Source: Paenibacillus_T sp033239625 (GTDB lineage Bacteria; Bacillota; Bacilli; Paenibacillales; Paenibacillaceae). From it: 64,000 nt of DNA. The DNA lies in contig NZ_BTCK01000032.1 in assembly GCF_033239625.1 (NCBI RefSeq), positions 1 through 64,000 of the forward strand. The letters run 5' to 3'. Position 1 is the stretch's first letter, and every line of letters begins with the position of its first letter. Below the pieces are notes generated by a model. It did no database searches, was not told the origin of the DNA, and worked only from the letters and a program-made list of their open reading frames with translations. Below are positions 24,114-32,498 of this stretch, piece after piece. The translations under genes and the position numbers were made by a program.

Positions 24114-24803
24114 ATGCTTAGACATATACGATCGGATATACAGGCGGTGTTCGATAACGATCCGGCGGCGAGAAGCCGAATGGAGGTTGTGCTGACCTAT
24201 TCCGGCTTGCACGCCATATGGGCACATCGGATTGCGCATGGATTTTATACAAGAGGCTGGTTCGCGATCGCTCGGGGAATATCGCAGTTCAGCCGTTTTA
24301 TGACCGGAATCGAGATTCATCCAGGTGCAAGGATCGGCAATCGGCTCTTTATCGACCATGGCATGGGCGTTGTGATAGGCGAGACGTGCGAGATTGGTGA
24401 TGACGTCGTCATTTATCAAGGGGTTACGCTCGGCGGTACCGGTAAGGAGAAAGGCAAACGCCATCCGACGATCGGCAACAATGTTGTCATTGCTTCGGGT
24501 GCGAAAGTGCTTGGATCATTCTCTGTTGGCGATAATTCGAATATCGGAGCCAACTCGGTCGTATTGAGCCCAGTACCGGAGAACAGCACCGTTGTAGGCA
24601 TTCCAGGCCGTATCGTGAAGCGCAACGGCGAGCGGGTAGGCGATCGGCTTGATCATACGAAGCTTCCGGACCCGGTTGTCGAGATGCTGCGTAAGATGCA
24701 GAAGGAAATCCACGATTTGAAGCATGAAGTACAAGATCTGAGGGCTCAAGCGGGAAAGCTGCAGGAGAAGGAGCCCGTACTCGAAGGAGAATCCGTAAAA
24801 TGA
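24114..24803 (+). CDS. cysE: serine O-acetyltransferase
   Basis: CysE (229 aa) makes O-acetylserine from serine and acetyl-CoA, the first step of cysteine synthesis. It has the N-terminal helical domain, the left-handed beta-helix hexapeptide repeats (IHPGARIGNRLFIDHGMGVVIGETCEIGDDV) and the glycine loop VTLGGTGKEKGKRHP. The C-terminus is an extended, probably coiled-coil tail (MLRKMQKEIHDLKHEVQDLRAQAGKL). Ribosome site GGGGGAG. Overlaps cysS by 4 nt. Confidence 0.96.
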   Translation: MLRHIRSDIQAVFDNDPAARSRMEVVLTYSGLHAIWAHRIAHGFYTRGWFAIARGISQFSRFMTGIEIHPGARIGNRLFIDHGMGVVIGETCEIGDDVVIYQGVTLGGTGKEKGKRHPTIGNNVVIASGAKVLGSFSVGDNSNIGANSVVLSPVPENSTVVGIPGRIVKRNGERVGDRLDHTKLPDPVVEMLRKMQKEIHDLKHEVQDLRAQAGKLQEKEPVLEGESVK

Positions 24804-26227
24804 CAGTTTCAATATACAATACGCTGACGCGCACGCAAGAACAGTTCGTGCCGCAGGAGCAAGGCAAGGTCAAAATGTATGTATGCGGGCCGACCGTATA
24901 CGACTACATTCATATTGGCAATGCGCGTCCGGTTATCTTCTTTGACGTTGTGAGACGCTATCTAGAGAGCGCAGGTCACGATGTCTCTTACATTGTCAAT
25001 TTCACAGACGTGGACGACAAACTCATTCGCAAAGCGGAGCAGCTGGGCACGACGGTTCCGGAAGTGGCGGACACGTTTGTTGCAGCTTTTAATGAAGATA
25101 TTGAAGCGCTTGGTGTTCATAAGGCGACGCGCAACCCGCGCGTAACGGACCATATTCCGCTGATCATTGATTTTATCGCTGGCTTGGTCGATAAGGGCTA
25201 TGCCTATGAAAGCGGCGGCGATGTGTATTTCCGTACGAACAAATTCGAAGAATACGGCAAGCTGTCGCATCAGAACACGGATGAGCTGCAGCACGGTATC
25301 CGCATTGAAGTGGATGAGCGCAAAGAGAATGCCCAGGACTTCGTGTTATGGAAGGCGGCGAAGCCAGGCGAGATCTATTGGTCGAGCCCTTGGGGCGACG
25401 GACGTCCAGGCTGGCATATCGAATGCTCCGCAATGGCGCGCGAGTATCTTGGCGATACGCTCGATATTCACGGCGGCGGTCATGACCTTCAATTCCCGCA
25501 TCATGAATGCGAAGTGGCGCAATCGGAGTCGCTGACGGGCAAGCCGCTTGCACGCTACTGGATGCATAACGGATATATTCATATTAATAATGAGAAAATG
25601 TCCAAGTCGCTCGGCAACGGCATAACGGTTCGTGAACTGCTTAAACGGACCAAAGCAACCGCCATTCGTTATTTCATGCTAGCAACGCATTATCGCAGCC
25701 CGCTGAACTTCAGCGACGATACGATACTGCAGGCTGAGAACAGCATTGAACGGATTGCGAACAGTGCAGGCAACCTGCGTCACCGCCTGTCTTCGCTTGC
25801 AGCGACGGACGTATTCGAAGCAGGCGTCTCCTCGGGCAATGCGGAGCTCGATGCTCGTCTTGCAGCAATTCAAGCACAATTCGAAGCGAAGATGAACGAC
25901 GATTTCAATACGCCGGATGCGATTACAGCATGGTTCGAACTCGTATCGGAAGCGAACAGCACGATGCAGCGCCAGGATGCAACGGCTGGAGAGCTTGGCT
26001 CACTGCTTGCGCTCATGGAGCAATTCGATAAGACGCTAGGTTTGCTGCCTGACGCAAATGCAGCGGATGAACTGCTCGATGAGCAGATTGAGAAGCTTAT
26101 TGTAGAACGGACTGAAGCGCGCAAGGCCAAGAACTGGGCGCGTGCCGACGAGATTCGTGACATACTCGCGGCAGAGAACATCGTGTTGGAAGATACGCCT
26201 CAGGGCATTAAGTGGCGGCGCAAATGA
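24800..26227 (+). CDS. cysS: cysteinyl-tRNA synthetase
   Basis: CysRS (475 aa). The HIGH motif is IHIGNARPV after the Zn-site Cys in MYVCGPTVYDY, the other Zn ligands lie in GWHIECSAMA and HHECE, and KMSKS is present as EKMSKSLGN. The start ATG overlaps the cysE stop (ATGA) and the stop overlaps mrnC (ATGA), a compact coupled operon under the T-box. Confidence 0.97.
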   Translation: MTVSIYNTLTRTQEQFVPQEQGKVKMYVCGPTVYDYIHIGNARPVIFFDVVRRYLESAGHDVSYIVNFTDVDDKLIRKAEQLGTTVPEVADTFVAAFNEDIEALGVHKATRNPRVTDHIPLIIDFIAGLVDKGYAYESGGDVYFRTNKFEEYGKLSHQNTDELQHGIRIEVDERKENAQDFVLWKAAKPGEIYWSSPWGDGRPGWHIECSAMAREYLGDTLDIHGGGHDLQFPHHECEVAQSESLTGKPLARYWMHNGYIHINNEKMSKSLGNGITVRELLKRTKATAIRYFMLATHYRSPLNFSDDTILQAENSIERIANSAGNLRHRLSSLAATDVFEAGVSSGNAELDARLAAIQAQFEAKMNDDFNTPDAITAWFELVSEANSTMQRQDATAGELGSLLALMEQFDKTLGLLPDANAADELLDEQIEKLIVERTEARKAKNWARADEIRDILAAENIVLEDTPQGIKWRRK

Positions 26228-26670
26228 TCGATAATGACAACCATGTAATGAATGAAGCGCTCGATCTGCTCGTTCATGAGCCTGCGAAGTCGGCAAGGCT
26301 CATGAATCCGGTCGTGCTGGCCTATGCGGGAGATGCTGTTTATGAATTGCTCATCCGCCAATACTTAATTTCGAAGCCGAACCATCAGTCGCATGATTTG
26401 CATCGCGAAGCAACGAAGCGGGTTTCTGCCAAGGCGCAGCGCGTGACGCTGGAGAAGCTGGCGCCGATGCTGACTGAGGAAGAGGCGGACGTCGTACGGA
26501 GAGGACGCAATGCCAAGTCAGGCAAACCGCCGAAGAATGCGGACCCTGCTGACTACCGGCATGCGACGGCATTGGAAACGCTGTTCGGCTACTTGTTCTA
26601 CGAGCGCCGCAGCGATCGTATTAGAGAGCTGCTGGCCGTCGCCCTGGATGATGGAGCAACGAAGCAATAA
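26224..26670 (+). CDS. mrnC: Mini-ribonuclease 3
   Basis: MrnC (148 aa) is a minimal RNase III without a dsRNA-binding domain; it matures 23S rRNA ends. The catalytic block VVLAYAGDAVYELLIRQYL (near 30) and ATALETLFGYLF (near 117) with its essential Glu/Asp residues are present, as is RRGRNAKS. ATG 26224 overlaps the cysS stop. An alternative GTG at 26212 inside cysS is less likely. Confidence 0.95.
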   Translation: MIDNDNHVMNEALDLLVHEPAKSARLMNPVVLAYAGDAVYELLIRQYLISKPNHQSHDLHREATKRVSAKAQRVTLEKLAPMLTEEEADVVRRGRNAKSGKPPKNADPADYRHATALETLFGYLFYERRSDRIRELLAVALDDGATKQ

Positions 26671-26699
26671 GCGTGTGCAGCAAATTACTAAGCAGAGCG

Positions 26700-26771
26700 A
26701 CTTTGAATATGCAGTGTGACTTTGAACGCCATTCAAAGTTCCTGATGTCACGTTCAAAGATCCTGATGTCA
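26700..26771 (+). promoter_or_regulatory. inverted and direct repeats in the rlmB leader
   Basis: ACTTTGAA occurs at 26700-26707 and 26719-26726. It pairs with TTCAAAGT (26732-26739) across a 5-nt loop. A 20-nt unit containing TTCAAAGWTCCTGATGTCA is repeated at 26732-26750 and 26753-26771, the second copy leading into the ribosome site. Confidence 0.45.
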
Positions 26772-26784
26772 GGAGAGAAGAAGT

Positions 26785-27621
26785 ATGAAACAGCGGTATC
26801 CACATAAACCAGATCGCCGGCGCGAACGTTCGAATGACCAAGTGCGAGTAGCGGAGCGGGTTGAAGATCAAGAACAGGCAGGCAGTGAAGAGATTGTAGC
26901 GGGCAAGCACCCCGTGCTCGAAGCGCTGCGCTCTGGCCGGGAAATCAATAAAATATGGGTAGCTGAAGGTGCGCAGAAGCATCTGACGGCACCGATTATC
27001 GCAGAGGCGAAGCAGCAAGGCGTTATCGTGCAATTCGCAGATAAACGCAAGCTGGACACATTGGCGGGCGAAGTGGCGCACCAAGGCGTCATTGCACAGG
27101 TTGCGCCATACCGCTACTACGAAGTGGACGAGCTGTTGGAAGCGGCGAAGGAGAAGGGCGAGACGCCATTCCTGCTCGTGTTGGATGAAATCGAAGATCC
27201 ACACAACCTCGGCTCCATTCTGCGGACAGCGGAGTGTACGGGAGTTCACGGCGTCATCATTCCGAAGCGCCGTTCCGCAAGCTTGACGGCAACCGTATCC
27301 AAGACGTCAGCGGGTGCTGCGGAATATGTGAAAGTAGCACGGGTGACGAATCTGGCGCAAACGATCGAGTTACTCAAAGAACAAGGCGTATGGGTAGCGG
27401 GAACGGATCTGTCGGCTGAACAGGATGTATACCGTACGAAGTTCGATATGCCAATCGCCATCGTCATAGGTAATGAAGGCAAAGGAATGGGACGCCTGAT
27501 CCGCGAGAAATGCGATTTTCTCGTTAAGCTGCCGATGGCCGGCAAGCTGAACTCGCTTAATGCATCGGTAGCTGCAGGGGTATTGATGTATGAAGTGCTT
27601 CGCCAGCGCAGAGGCAGCTAG
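26785..27621 (+). CDS. rlmB: 23S rRNA (guanosine-2'-O-)-methyltransferase
   Basis: A 278-aa SpoU/TrmH-family 2'-O-methyltransferase with the SPOUT trefoil knot. Motif 1 is LDEIEDPHNLGSILRTAE, motif 2 VIGNEGKGMGR, motif 3 LPMAGKLNSLNASVAAGVLMYE. An N-terminal L30e-like substrate-binding domain (IVAGKHPVLEAL on) precedes it, and the first ~33 residues are a charged extension. The ATG follows AGGAG with long spacing. Target base G2251-type is by homology. Confidence 0.93.
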   Translation: MKQRYPHKPDRRRERSNDQVRVAERVEDQEQAGSEEIVAGKHPVLEALRSGREINKIWVAEGAQKHLTAPIIAEAKQQGVIVQFADKRKLDTLAGEVAHQGVIAQVAPYRYYEVDELLEAAKEKGETPFLLVLDEIEDPHNLGSILRTAECTGVHGVIIPKRRSASLTATVSKTSAGAAEYVKVARVTNLAQTIELLKEQGVWVAGTDLSAEQDVYRTKFDMPIAIVIGNEGKGMGRLIREKCDFLVKLPMAGKLNSLNASVAAGVLMYEVLRQRRGS

Positions 27622-27623
27622 CA

Positions 27624-28151
27624 ATGAACCGCAAGGATGTGCTTTTGGTCGACGGCTATAACGTCATCGGCGCATGGCCGTCACTGCAGCGGCTGCGCGA
27701 CGAGGAGCTGGAGGATGCTCGGGATGCGTTATTGGATATGCTGGCTGATTACCAAGGGTTCACGGGAATGCTGGTCTACGTCATTTTCGATGCGCATCAG
27801 GTACCGGGTCATGGTGCCAAGTTTAAGCAGCACAGCCTCCAGGTCGTCTATACCAAAGAGAAGGAAACGGCAGATGAGTGCATCGAACGGCTCGTTGCAG
27901 AGTTGACTATGCGCGGGCGAGACATCTACGTTGCTACCTCTGACCTGACCGAGCAGCACGTTGCATTTGGCAAAGGAGCTTTAAGGGTTTCGGCGAGAGA
28001 GCTGCTGGTTGATGTTGAACAAAAGAGAAAGCTCATTCGAGCGACTATTCGGGAGACTGATGAACGTCCTCGCAAACGCAATACGGTGGATGGAACACTT
28101 CCGCTGGATGTACGGGCACAGCTCGAGCAATGGCGTCGAGGTAAAATGTGA
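27624..28151 (+). CDS. rae1: NYN-domain ribosome-associated endoribonuclease (Rae1/YacP)
   Basis: A 175-aa PIN-like NYN domain protein; the B. subtilis homologue Rae1 (YacP) cleaves mRNAs in the ribosomal A site. The acidic start VDGYNVIGAW (Asp10/Asn13), FDAHQVPGHG and VATSDLTEQ with Asp are all intact, so catalysis is plausible. It begins only 2 nt after rlmB, without a ribosome site of its own beyond AGAGGCAG, so it is probably coupled. Confidence 0.93.
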   Translation: MNRKDVLLVDGYNVIGAWPSLQRLRDEELEDARDALLDMLADYQGFTGMLVYVIFDAHQVPGHGAKFKQHSLQVVYTKEKETADECIERLVAELTMRGRDIYVATSDLTEQHVAFGKGALRVSARELLVDVEQKRKLIRATIRETDERPRKRNTVDGTLPLDVRAQLEQWRRGKM

Positions 28152-28211
28152 GATGTGTGTAATGTGTTGTTACATGAAGGTAACATGGATCTAACAATAA
28201 TTGGCCAAAAA

Positions 28212-28235
28212 CTTACAAATCTACTAGATTGTAAG
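28212..28235 (+). promoter_or_regulatory. near-perfect palindrome upstream of the sigH promoter
   Basis: CTTACAAATCTA and TAGATTGTAAG are inverted repeats differing by one bulged A. They sit 23 bp before the -35 element, a suitable place for a regulator. No T run follows, so it is not a terminator. Confidence 0.45.
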
Positions 28236-28257
28236 CGTCGATCCTCGCTCGGATTGG

Positions 28258-28287
28258 TTGACGGTTAGAAGTTACATAATGTATACT
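28258..28287 (+). promoter_or_regulatory. sigH promoter
   Basis: TTGACG (28258-28263), 18-bp spacer, TATACT (28282-28287), about 64 bp before the sigH start. Confidence 0.65.
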
Positions 28288-28350
28288 GTTGCTATGCTTG
28301 ATAGAGTGCGAGTCGAGCAGTGCACGCCTTGCAGGCCGGAGGGATAGTTC

Positions 28351-29001
28351 GTGAGCATCGACCTCAAAGAAACGAGTACGGACGGATATGACTGCAGAAC
28401 GGACGAAGATATCGTAGAGGCGGTCCGCGACGGCGATAGCGAAGCGTTGGAGTATTTGATTAACAAGTACCGCAATTTCGTTCGCGCGAAAGCTAGATCC
28501 TACTTTTTAATCGGCGCTGACCGAGAAGACATTGTGCAAGAAGGTATGATTGGCTTATACAAGTCGATTCGCGATTTTAAGGGTGACAAGCTGTCGTCTT
28601 TCAAAGCGTTTGCCGAACTGTGCATCACGCGGCAGATTATTACTGCGATTAAGACGGCAACGCGTCAGAAGCATATTCCGCTCAATTCGTACGTCTCGCT
28701 GGATAAGCCGATATACGACGAAGATTCTGATCGAACCTTGCTGGACGTTATATGCGGTACCCGCGTATCTGATCCGGAAGAGTTGATCATTAATCAGGAA
28801 GAGTTCGTAGGATTAGAAGATAAGATGTCGGAGATATTGAGCGATCTTGAACGCAAGGTGCTCATGCTCTACTTGGATGGCCGGTCGTATCAAGAGATCG
28901 CAGTCGACTTAGATCGGCATGTGAAATCGATCGACAACGCGCTGCAGCGGGTTAAGCGCAAGCTTGAACGCTATTTGGAAGTTCGGGACATTGGCGGATA
29001 G
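28351..29001 (+). CDS. sigH: RNA polymerase sigma-H factor (SigH/Spo0H)
   Basis: SigH (216 aa) directs transition-state and early sporulation genes. Sigma region 2 is DIVQEGMIGLYKSIRDF and following, with the -10-recognition helix FAELCITRQIITAIKTATRQKH; region 4 helix-turn-helix is LYLDGRSYQEIAVDLDRHVKSIDNALQRVKRKL. Start is GTG 28351 after GGAGGG. It lies in the conserved slot between yacP and rpmG. Presence suggests an endospore-forming lineage. Confidence 0.96.
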   Translation: MSIDLKETSTDGYDCRTDEDIVEAVRDGDSEALEYLINKYRNFVRAKARSYFLIGADREDIVQEGMIGLYKSIRDFKGDKLSSFKAFAELCITRQIITAIKTATRQKHIPLNSYVSLDKPIYDEDSDRTLLDVICGTRVSDPEELIINQEEFVGLEDKMSEILSDLERKVLMLYLDGRSYQEIAVDLDRHVKSIDNALQRVKRKLERYLEVRDIGG

Positions 29002-29023
29002 TTATTATATCGATTATTGAACG

Positions 29024-29049
29024 AAGACTCGCGATTGCGAGTCTTTTTT
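29024..29049 (+). terminator. sigH terminator
   Basis: AAGACTCGC-GATT-GCGAGTCTT plus TTTT. Confidence 0.92.
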
Positions 29050-29278
29050 ATTTCGCGAAGAGTTGATTGGGATTGCGTGCATAGTAGTGTTTAAATGAGT
29101 TGTGAGATTAGGGTTGTTCGCAAGATAGATGTGCCTCAAATGTACTAGTATGTCTATTTTGCCGAAAATTGGCCATAATGCTCGGAAGGGTACCCGATGC
29201 CCTGTCGTCCGTGAGAAACCCAGCGTTGACGCGCGTTTGCTGCTCTTACAGCCAAATATATTGTTGAATATATCGGCA
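29050..29278. other. intergenic region upstream of rpmG
   Basis: No gene or known RNA is recognised in this stretch; a promoter follows at its end. Confidence 0.5.
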
Positions 29279-29305
29279 TTGACACGAAAATTGCGATATG
29301 ATAAT
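29279..29305 (+). promoter_or_regulatory. rpmG-secE-nusG promoter
   Basis: TTGACA (29279-29284) precedes TATGATAAT (29297-29305); the best -10 hexamer is GATAAT with a short 15-bp spacer. Confidence 0.55.
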
Positions 29306-29411
29306 CTGTTTGGGTAGGTCTAAAACTGCAATTTTCACCTATTGGCTCAGGAATCAATCATGATTCAACATATTAGAGCATCACTTAGTACGTCGCAGGA
29401 GGTGTACTTCA

Positions 29412-29561
29412 ATGCGGGTAATCATTACGTTGGCTTGTACGAACTGCAAACAAAGAAACTATGCAACCAACAAAAACAAGCGCAACCACCCCGACCGCAT
29501 CGAGATGAAGAAGTTTTGCAAGTTCTGTAACGAGCATACTCCTCATCGCGAGACGAGATAG
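29412..29561 (+). CDS. rpmG: 50S ribosomal protein L33 (zinc-binding type)
   Basis: A 49-aa protein: MRVIITLACTNC, then TNKNKRNHPDRIEMKKFC. Zinc ligands Cys9/12 and Cys36/39 are present, so it is the C+ form. ATG 29412 follows GGAGGTG. In Bacillota an rpmG copy regularly precedes secE, as here (18 nt gap). Confidence 0.95.
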   Translation: MRVIITLACTNCKQRNYATNKNKRNHPDRIEMKKFCKFCNEHTPHRETR

Positions 29562-29579
29562 TCTATTGGAGGTGTGAAC

Positions 29580-29789
29580 GTGGCTTTTTTGGCTAAGATG
29601 AAGCAAGGCTTCGGAACGACGTTCAGTTTCTTCGCAGACAGTTGGGCAGAACTGAAGAAAGTAAGATGGCCGAGCCGTAAAGAACTGACAAGCTATACGA
29701 TTGTCGTTCTTGTTACGATCGTGCTCGTAACGATCTACTTTTGGGTTCTTGACATCGGGATCTCTGAACTGATCGAACTGATTGTTTAA
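29580..29789 (+). CDS. secE: preprotein translocase subunit SecE
   Basis: A 69-aa single-span membrane protein that clamps SecY. The amphipathic SWAELKKVRWPSRKEL segment and the following membrane helix (TIVVLVTIVLVTIYFWVLD) are typical. GTG 29580 is chosen because GGAGG ends 7 nt upstream; an in-frame GTG at 29574 is too close. Confidence 0.95.
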   Translation: MAFLAKMKQGFGTTFSFFADSWAELKKVRWPSRKELTSYTIVVLVTIVLVTIYFWVLDIGISELIELIV

Positions 29790-29809
29790 GAAGTCGAAGG
29801 TGGATGGTT

Positions 29810-30343
29810 ATGGAAAAACGATGGTATGTGGTCCATACCTACTCTGGGTATGAGAACAAGGTGAAGGCTAACCTGGAACGCCGCGTAGAATCGATGGGCA
29901 TGGAGGACAAAATCTTCCGTGTGCTCGTGCCGATGGAAGAAGAAGTGGTGAACAAAGACGGTAAGAAGAAGACTGTCATGCGTAAAGTTTACCCCGGCTA
30001 CGTCCTCGTCGAGATGGTTCAAACGGATGATTCCTGGTATGTTGTTCGCAACACACCTGGTGTAACGGGCTTTGTAGGTTCGACGGGATCCGGCTCTAAA
30101 CCGACTCCATTGTTGCCTGAAGAAGTGGATCAGATTCTGAAACACATGGGCATTGATGAGCCGAAGCCGAAGATCGAATTCGAGCTGAAGGAAACTGTTA
30201 ATGTCAAGGTGGGACCTTTTGCTGGCTTTGTCGGTACGATCGAAGAGATCTTGCTCGATAAGAGCAAAGTGAAGGTTCGAGTGAACATGTTTGGCAGAGA
30301 AACCCCATTGGAGCTTGATTTTACTCAAGTGGAGAAGATATAA
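29810..30343 (+). CDS. nusG: transcription termination/antitermination factor NusG
   Basis: NusG (177 aa) binds RNA polymerase through its NGN domain (RWYVVHTYSGYENKVKANLE, FPGYVLVEM-type block, VRNTPGVTGFVG) and has a C-terminal KOW domain (VGPFAGFVGTIEEILLDKSKVKV). The ATG at 29810 is preferred over 29804 by spacing from AAGGTGG and by the MEKRWYVVH start, which matches Bacillus NusG of exactly this length. Confidence 0.97.
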   Translation: MEKRWYVVHTYSGYENKVKANLERRVESMGMEDKIFRVLVPMEEEVVNKDGKKKTVMRKVYPGYVLVEMVQTDDSWYVVRNTPGVTGFVGSTGSGSKPTPLLPEEVDQILKHMGIDEPKPKIEFELKETVNVKVGPFAGFVGTIEEILLDKSKVKVRVNMFGRETPLELDFTQVEKI

Positions 30344-30434
30344 TAATCTGGTTTCTTGATTCGTCGGCGCCTCCGGCGAGACGGAGCTTAGCTCCGAGTT
30401 AATGGGCATTACGCTTTTAAGGAGGTGTTTTAGC

Positions 30435-30860
30435 ATGGCAAAGAAAGTCATCAAGATGGTTAAACTGCAAGTACCAGCAGGCAAAGCGAATCCGGCACCG
30501 CCGATCGGTCCAGCCCTCGGTCAAGCAGGCGTTAACATCATGGCGTTCTGTAAAGAATTCAATGCTCGTACGGCTGACCAAGCGGGCCTGATCATTCCAG
30601 TCGTTATCAGCGTATTCGAAGACCGTTCGTTCACGTTCGAAACGAAGACGCCGCCGGCTGCCGTATTGCTTCGCGTTGCTGCGGGTATCCCTAAAGGATC
30701 CGGCGAACCGAACAAGAAGAAAGTCGCAACGGTTAAACGTGCGAAAGTGCGTGAGATCGCTGAGCAAAAGATGCAAGACCTTAACGCAGCGTCCGTTGAA
30801 GCGGCAATGCGCATGGTCGAAGGTACAGCACGCAGCATGGGTGTTGTGATCGAAGACTAA
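30435..30860 (+). CDS. rplK: 50S ribosomal protein L11
   Basis: L11 (141 aa) of the GTPase-associated centre: VIKMVKLQVPAGKANPAPPIGPALGQAGVNIMAFCKEFN start and the C-terminal RNA-binding domain with GSGEPNKKKV. ATG follows GGAGGTG. Two small hairpins (CGGCG-CCT-CCGGCG type and GGAGC-TTA-GCTCC) occupy the 91-bp leader. Confidence 0.97.
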   Translation: MAKKVIKMVKLQVPAGKANPAPPIGPALGQAGVNIMAFCKEFNARTADQAGLIIPVVISVFEDRSFTFETKTPPAAVLLRVAAGIPKGSGEPNKKKVATVKRAKVREIAEQKMQDLNAASVEAAMRMVEGTARSMGVVIED

Positions 30861-30940
30861 TCCGACTGTTGCATGCAGCAGTTCGCGTCGTTCCTTAACG
30901 GGGGATGACGGCGTACGACAGCAAAGGCTGTCGGCGTGAA

Positions 30941-30984
30941 AGTGGGAGGATCATCCGCAAGGAGGATATTCCGCTACTACCACA
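30941..30984 (+). ncRNA. candidate L1-binding leader element
   Basis: GTGG (30942-30945) pairs with CCAC (30980-30983), and GGA with TCC inside it, forming an asymmetric internal-loop hairpin. It lies just upstream of the rplA ribosome site and resembles an L1 target. Autoregulation by L1 is inferred. Confidence 0.45.
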
Positions 30985-31000
30985 CAAGGAGGTTACCACA

Positions 31001-31693
31001 ATGGCTAAACACGGTAAGAAATACGTTGAAGCTGCTAAGCTGATTGACAGCGAAGCAACTTATGAATCACTTGAAGCAATCGAACTCGTGAAGAAAGCTG
31101 CTACAGCGAAATTCGACGAGACGGTTGAGGTTGCGGTACGTCTGGGTGTTGACCCGCGTAAACAAGACCAAGCAGTTCGTGGCGTAGTTGTCCTGCCTAA
31201 CGGTACGGGTAAAACGAAGCGCGTTCTGGTATTCGCTAAAGGCGAAAAAGCGAAGGAAGCAGAAGCTGCCGGCGCAGATTATGTTGGTGATTCCGACATG
31301 ATCAACAAAATCCAACAAGGTTGGTTCGACTTCGATGTCTGCGTAGCTACGCCGGACATGATGGCTGAAGTCGGTAAACTCGGTCGTATTCTCGGCGGTA
31401 AAGGCCTCATGCCTAACCCGAAAGCCGGCACGGTAACGTTTGACGTTTCCAAAGCCGTAGCTGAGATTAAGGCTGGTAAAATCGAGTACCGTCTTGATCG
31501 TGCAGGTCAAATCCTTGCACCGATCGGCAAAGTATCGTTCGACGCTGAGAAGCTCGCTGAGAACCTCAAAACGTTGATCGATGCGCTCAACCGTGCTAAA
31601 CCAGCATCGGCTAAAGGCGTGTACCTGAAAAACATTGCAATCTCTTCGACGATGGGCCCTGGCGCTCGCGTTAACGTGGCTTCGTACCGCTAA
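31001..31693 (+). CDS. rplA: 50S ribosomal protein L1
   Basis: L1 (230 aa), the mobile-stalk protein, also a translational repressor in many bacteria. AVRGVVVLPNGTGKTKRVLVFAKGEKA and GRILGGKGLMPNPKAGTVT are diagnostic. ATG 31001 follows AAGGAGG; the open frame extends upstream but carries the leader element. Confidence 0.97.
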   Translation: MAKHGKKYVEAAKLIDSEATYESLEAIELVKKAATAKFDETVEVAVRLGVDPRKQDQAVRGVVVLPNGTGKTKRVLVFAKGEKAKEAEAAGADYVGDSDMINKIQQGWFDFDVCVATPDMMAEVGKLGRILGGKGLMPNPKAGTVTFDVSKAVAEIKAGKIEYRLDRAGQILAPIGKVSFDAEKLAENLKTLIDALNRAKPASAKGVYLKNIAISSTMGPGARVNVASYR

Positions 31694-31714
31694 GAGATCT
31701 GCACTAATCTTCGA

Positions 31715-31858
31715 ATACGCATACCGTAGACAGTAGGTGCCCCAGAGGCTTAATTTCCTACCGAGGTGTTATGATACAGTGTTTGACTTTCGCACTTTTC
31801 GAGTGTTGATCGAATCAGACCATCATGGCCTTCGCATTGTCTATGCGAAGGCCTTTCT
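31715..31858 (+). ncRNA. L10 leader (rplJL autoregulation)
   Basis: The conserved blocks ACCGTAGACAGTAGGTGCC, GGCTTAATTTCCTACCGAGG are those of the Rfam-type L10 leader, where the L10-L12 complex binds. It is followed by a terminator hairpin (31827-31858), suggesting attenuation when L10 is in excess. Confidence 0.92.
31827..31858 (+). terminator. L10 leader attenuator hairpin
   Basis: GGCCTTCGCAT and ATGCGAAGGCC form an 11-bp stem followed by TTTC. Confidence 0.82.
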
Positions 31859-31922
31859 CATGCATCACGGGCGGGGAAACGCAAGTGACGGAATGTGCAA
31901 TAATTTACGGGAGGTGTACAAA

Positions 31923-32426
31923 ATGGCAAATGCAAAAATCATCCAGGAGAAACAACTGGCGGTTGAAGAGATTGCAGCGAAACTTCGCAACAGCTCTTCC
32001 ACTGTTGTAGCTGACTACCGTGGATTGAACGTTGCTCAAGTTACGGAACTCCGTAAGCAACTGCGTGAGGCAGGCATCGAGTTCCAAGTACTGAAGAACT
32101 CGCTCGTTCGCCGCGCAACGGCTTCTGCAGAACTGTCGGAACTCGACGCTGTTCTGACGGGTCCTACGGCTATCGCATTTGGCGGCGACGACATCGTTGC
32201 TCCAGCGAAAATTCTTAGCACTTTCGCTAAGAAGAACGACGCACTGAAAGTAAAAGGTGGCGTTGTTGAAGGCCGTGTTGTTGACGTTGATCAAATCAAA
32301 GCGCTGGCGGATCTTCCGTCCCGCGAAGGTTTGCTGTCGATGCTCCTCAGCGTGCTCCAAGCTCCAGTTCGCAACTTCGCGCTGGCAGTCAAAGCCGTTT
32401 CGGAGAAACAAGAAGCACAAGCTTAA
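31923..32426 (+). CDS. rplJ: 50S ribosomal protein L10
   Basis: L10 (167 aa), base of the L12 stalk. TVVADYRGLNVAQVTELRKQLREAG and VLKNSLVRRA in the N-terminal rRNA-binding domain; the C-terminal helix binds L12 dimers. ATG 31923 follows GGAGGTG. Preceded by its regulatory leader. Confidence 0.96.
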   Translation: MANAKIIQEKQLAVEEIAAKLRNSSSTVVADYRGLNVAQVTELRKQLREAGIEFQVLKNSLVRRATASAELSELDAVLTGPTAIAFGGDDIVAPAKILSTFAKKNDALKVKGGVVEGRVVDVDQIKALADLPSREGLLSMLLSVLQAPVRNFALAVKAVSEKQEAQA

Positions 32427-32498
32427 TCCAATTAGCTGGGTAATGCCAGCTTCATAGCAACACAACTAAAAATAATATAATTTTATGGAGGTTTAACC

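Noticed and set aside
28168..28185. TGTTAC/GTAACA hairpin after yacP as terminator
   Set aside because: The stem is only 6 bp and no T run follows.
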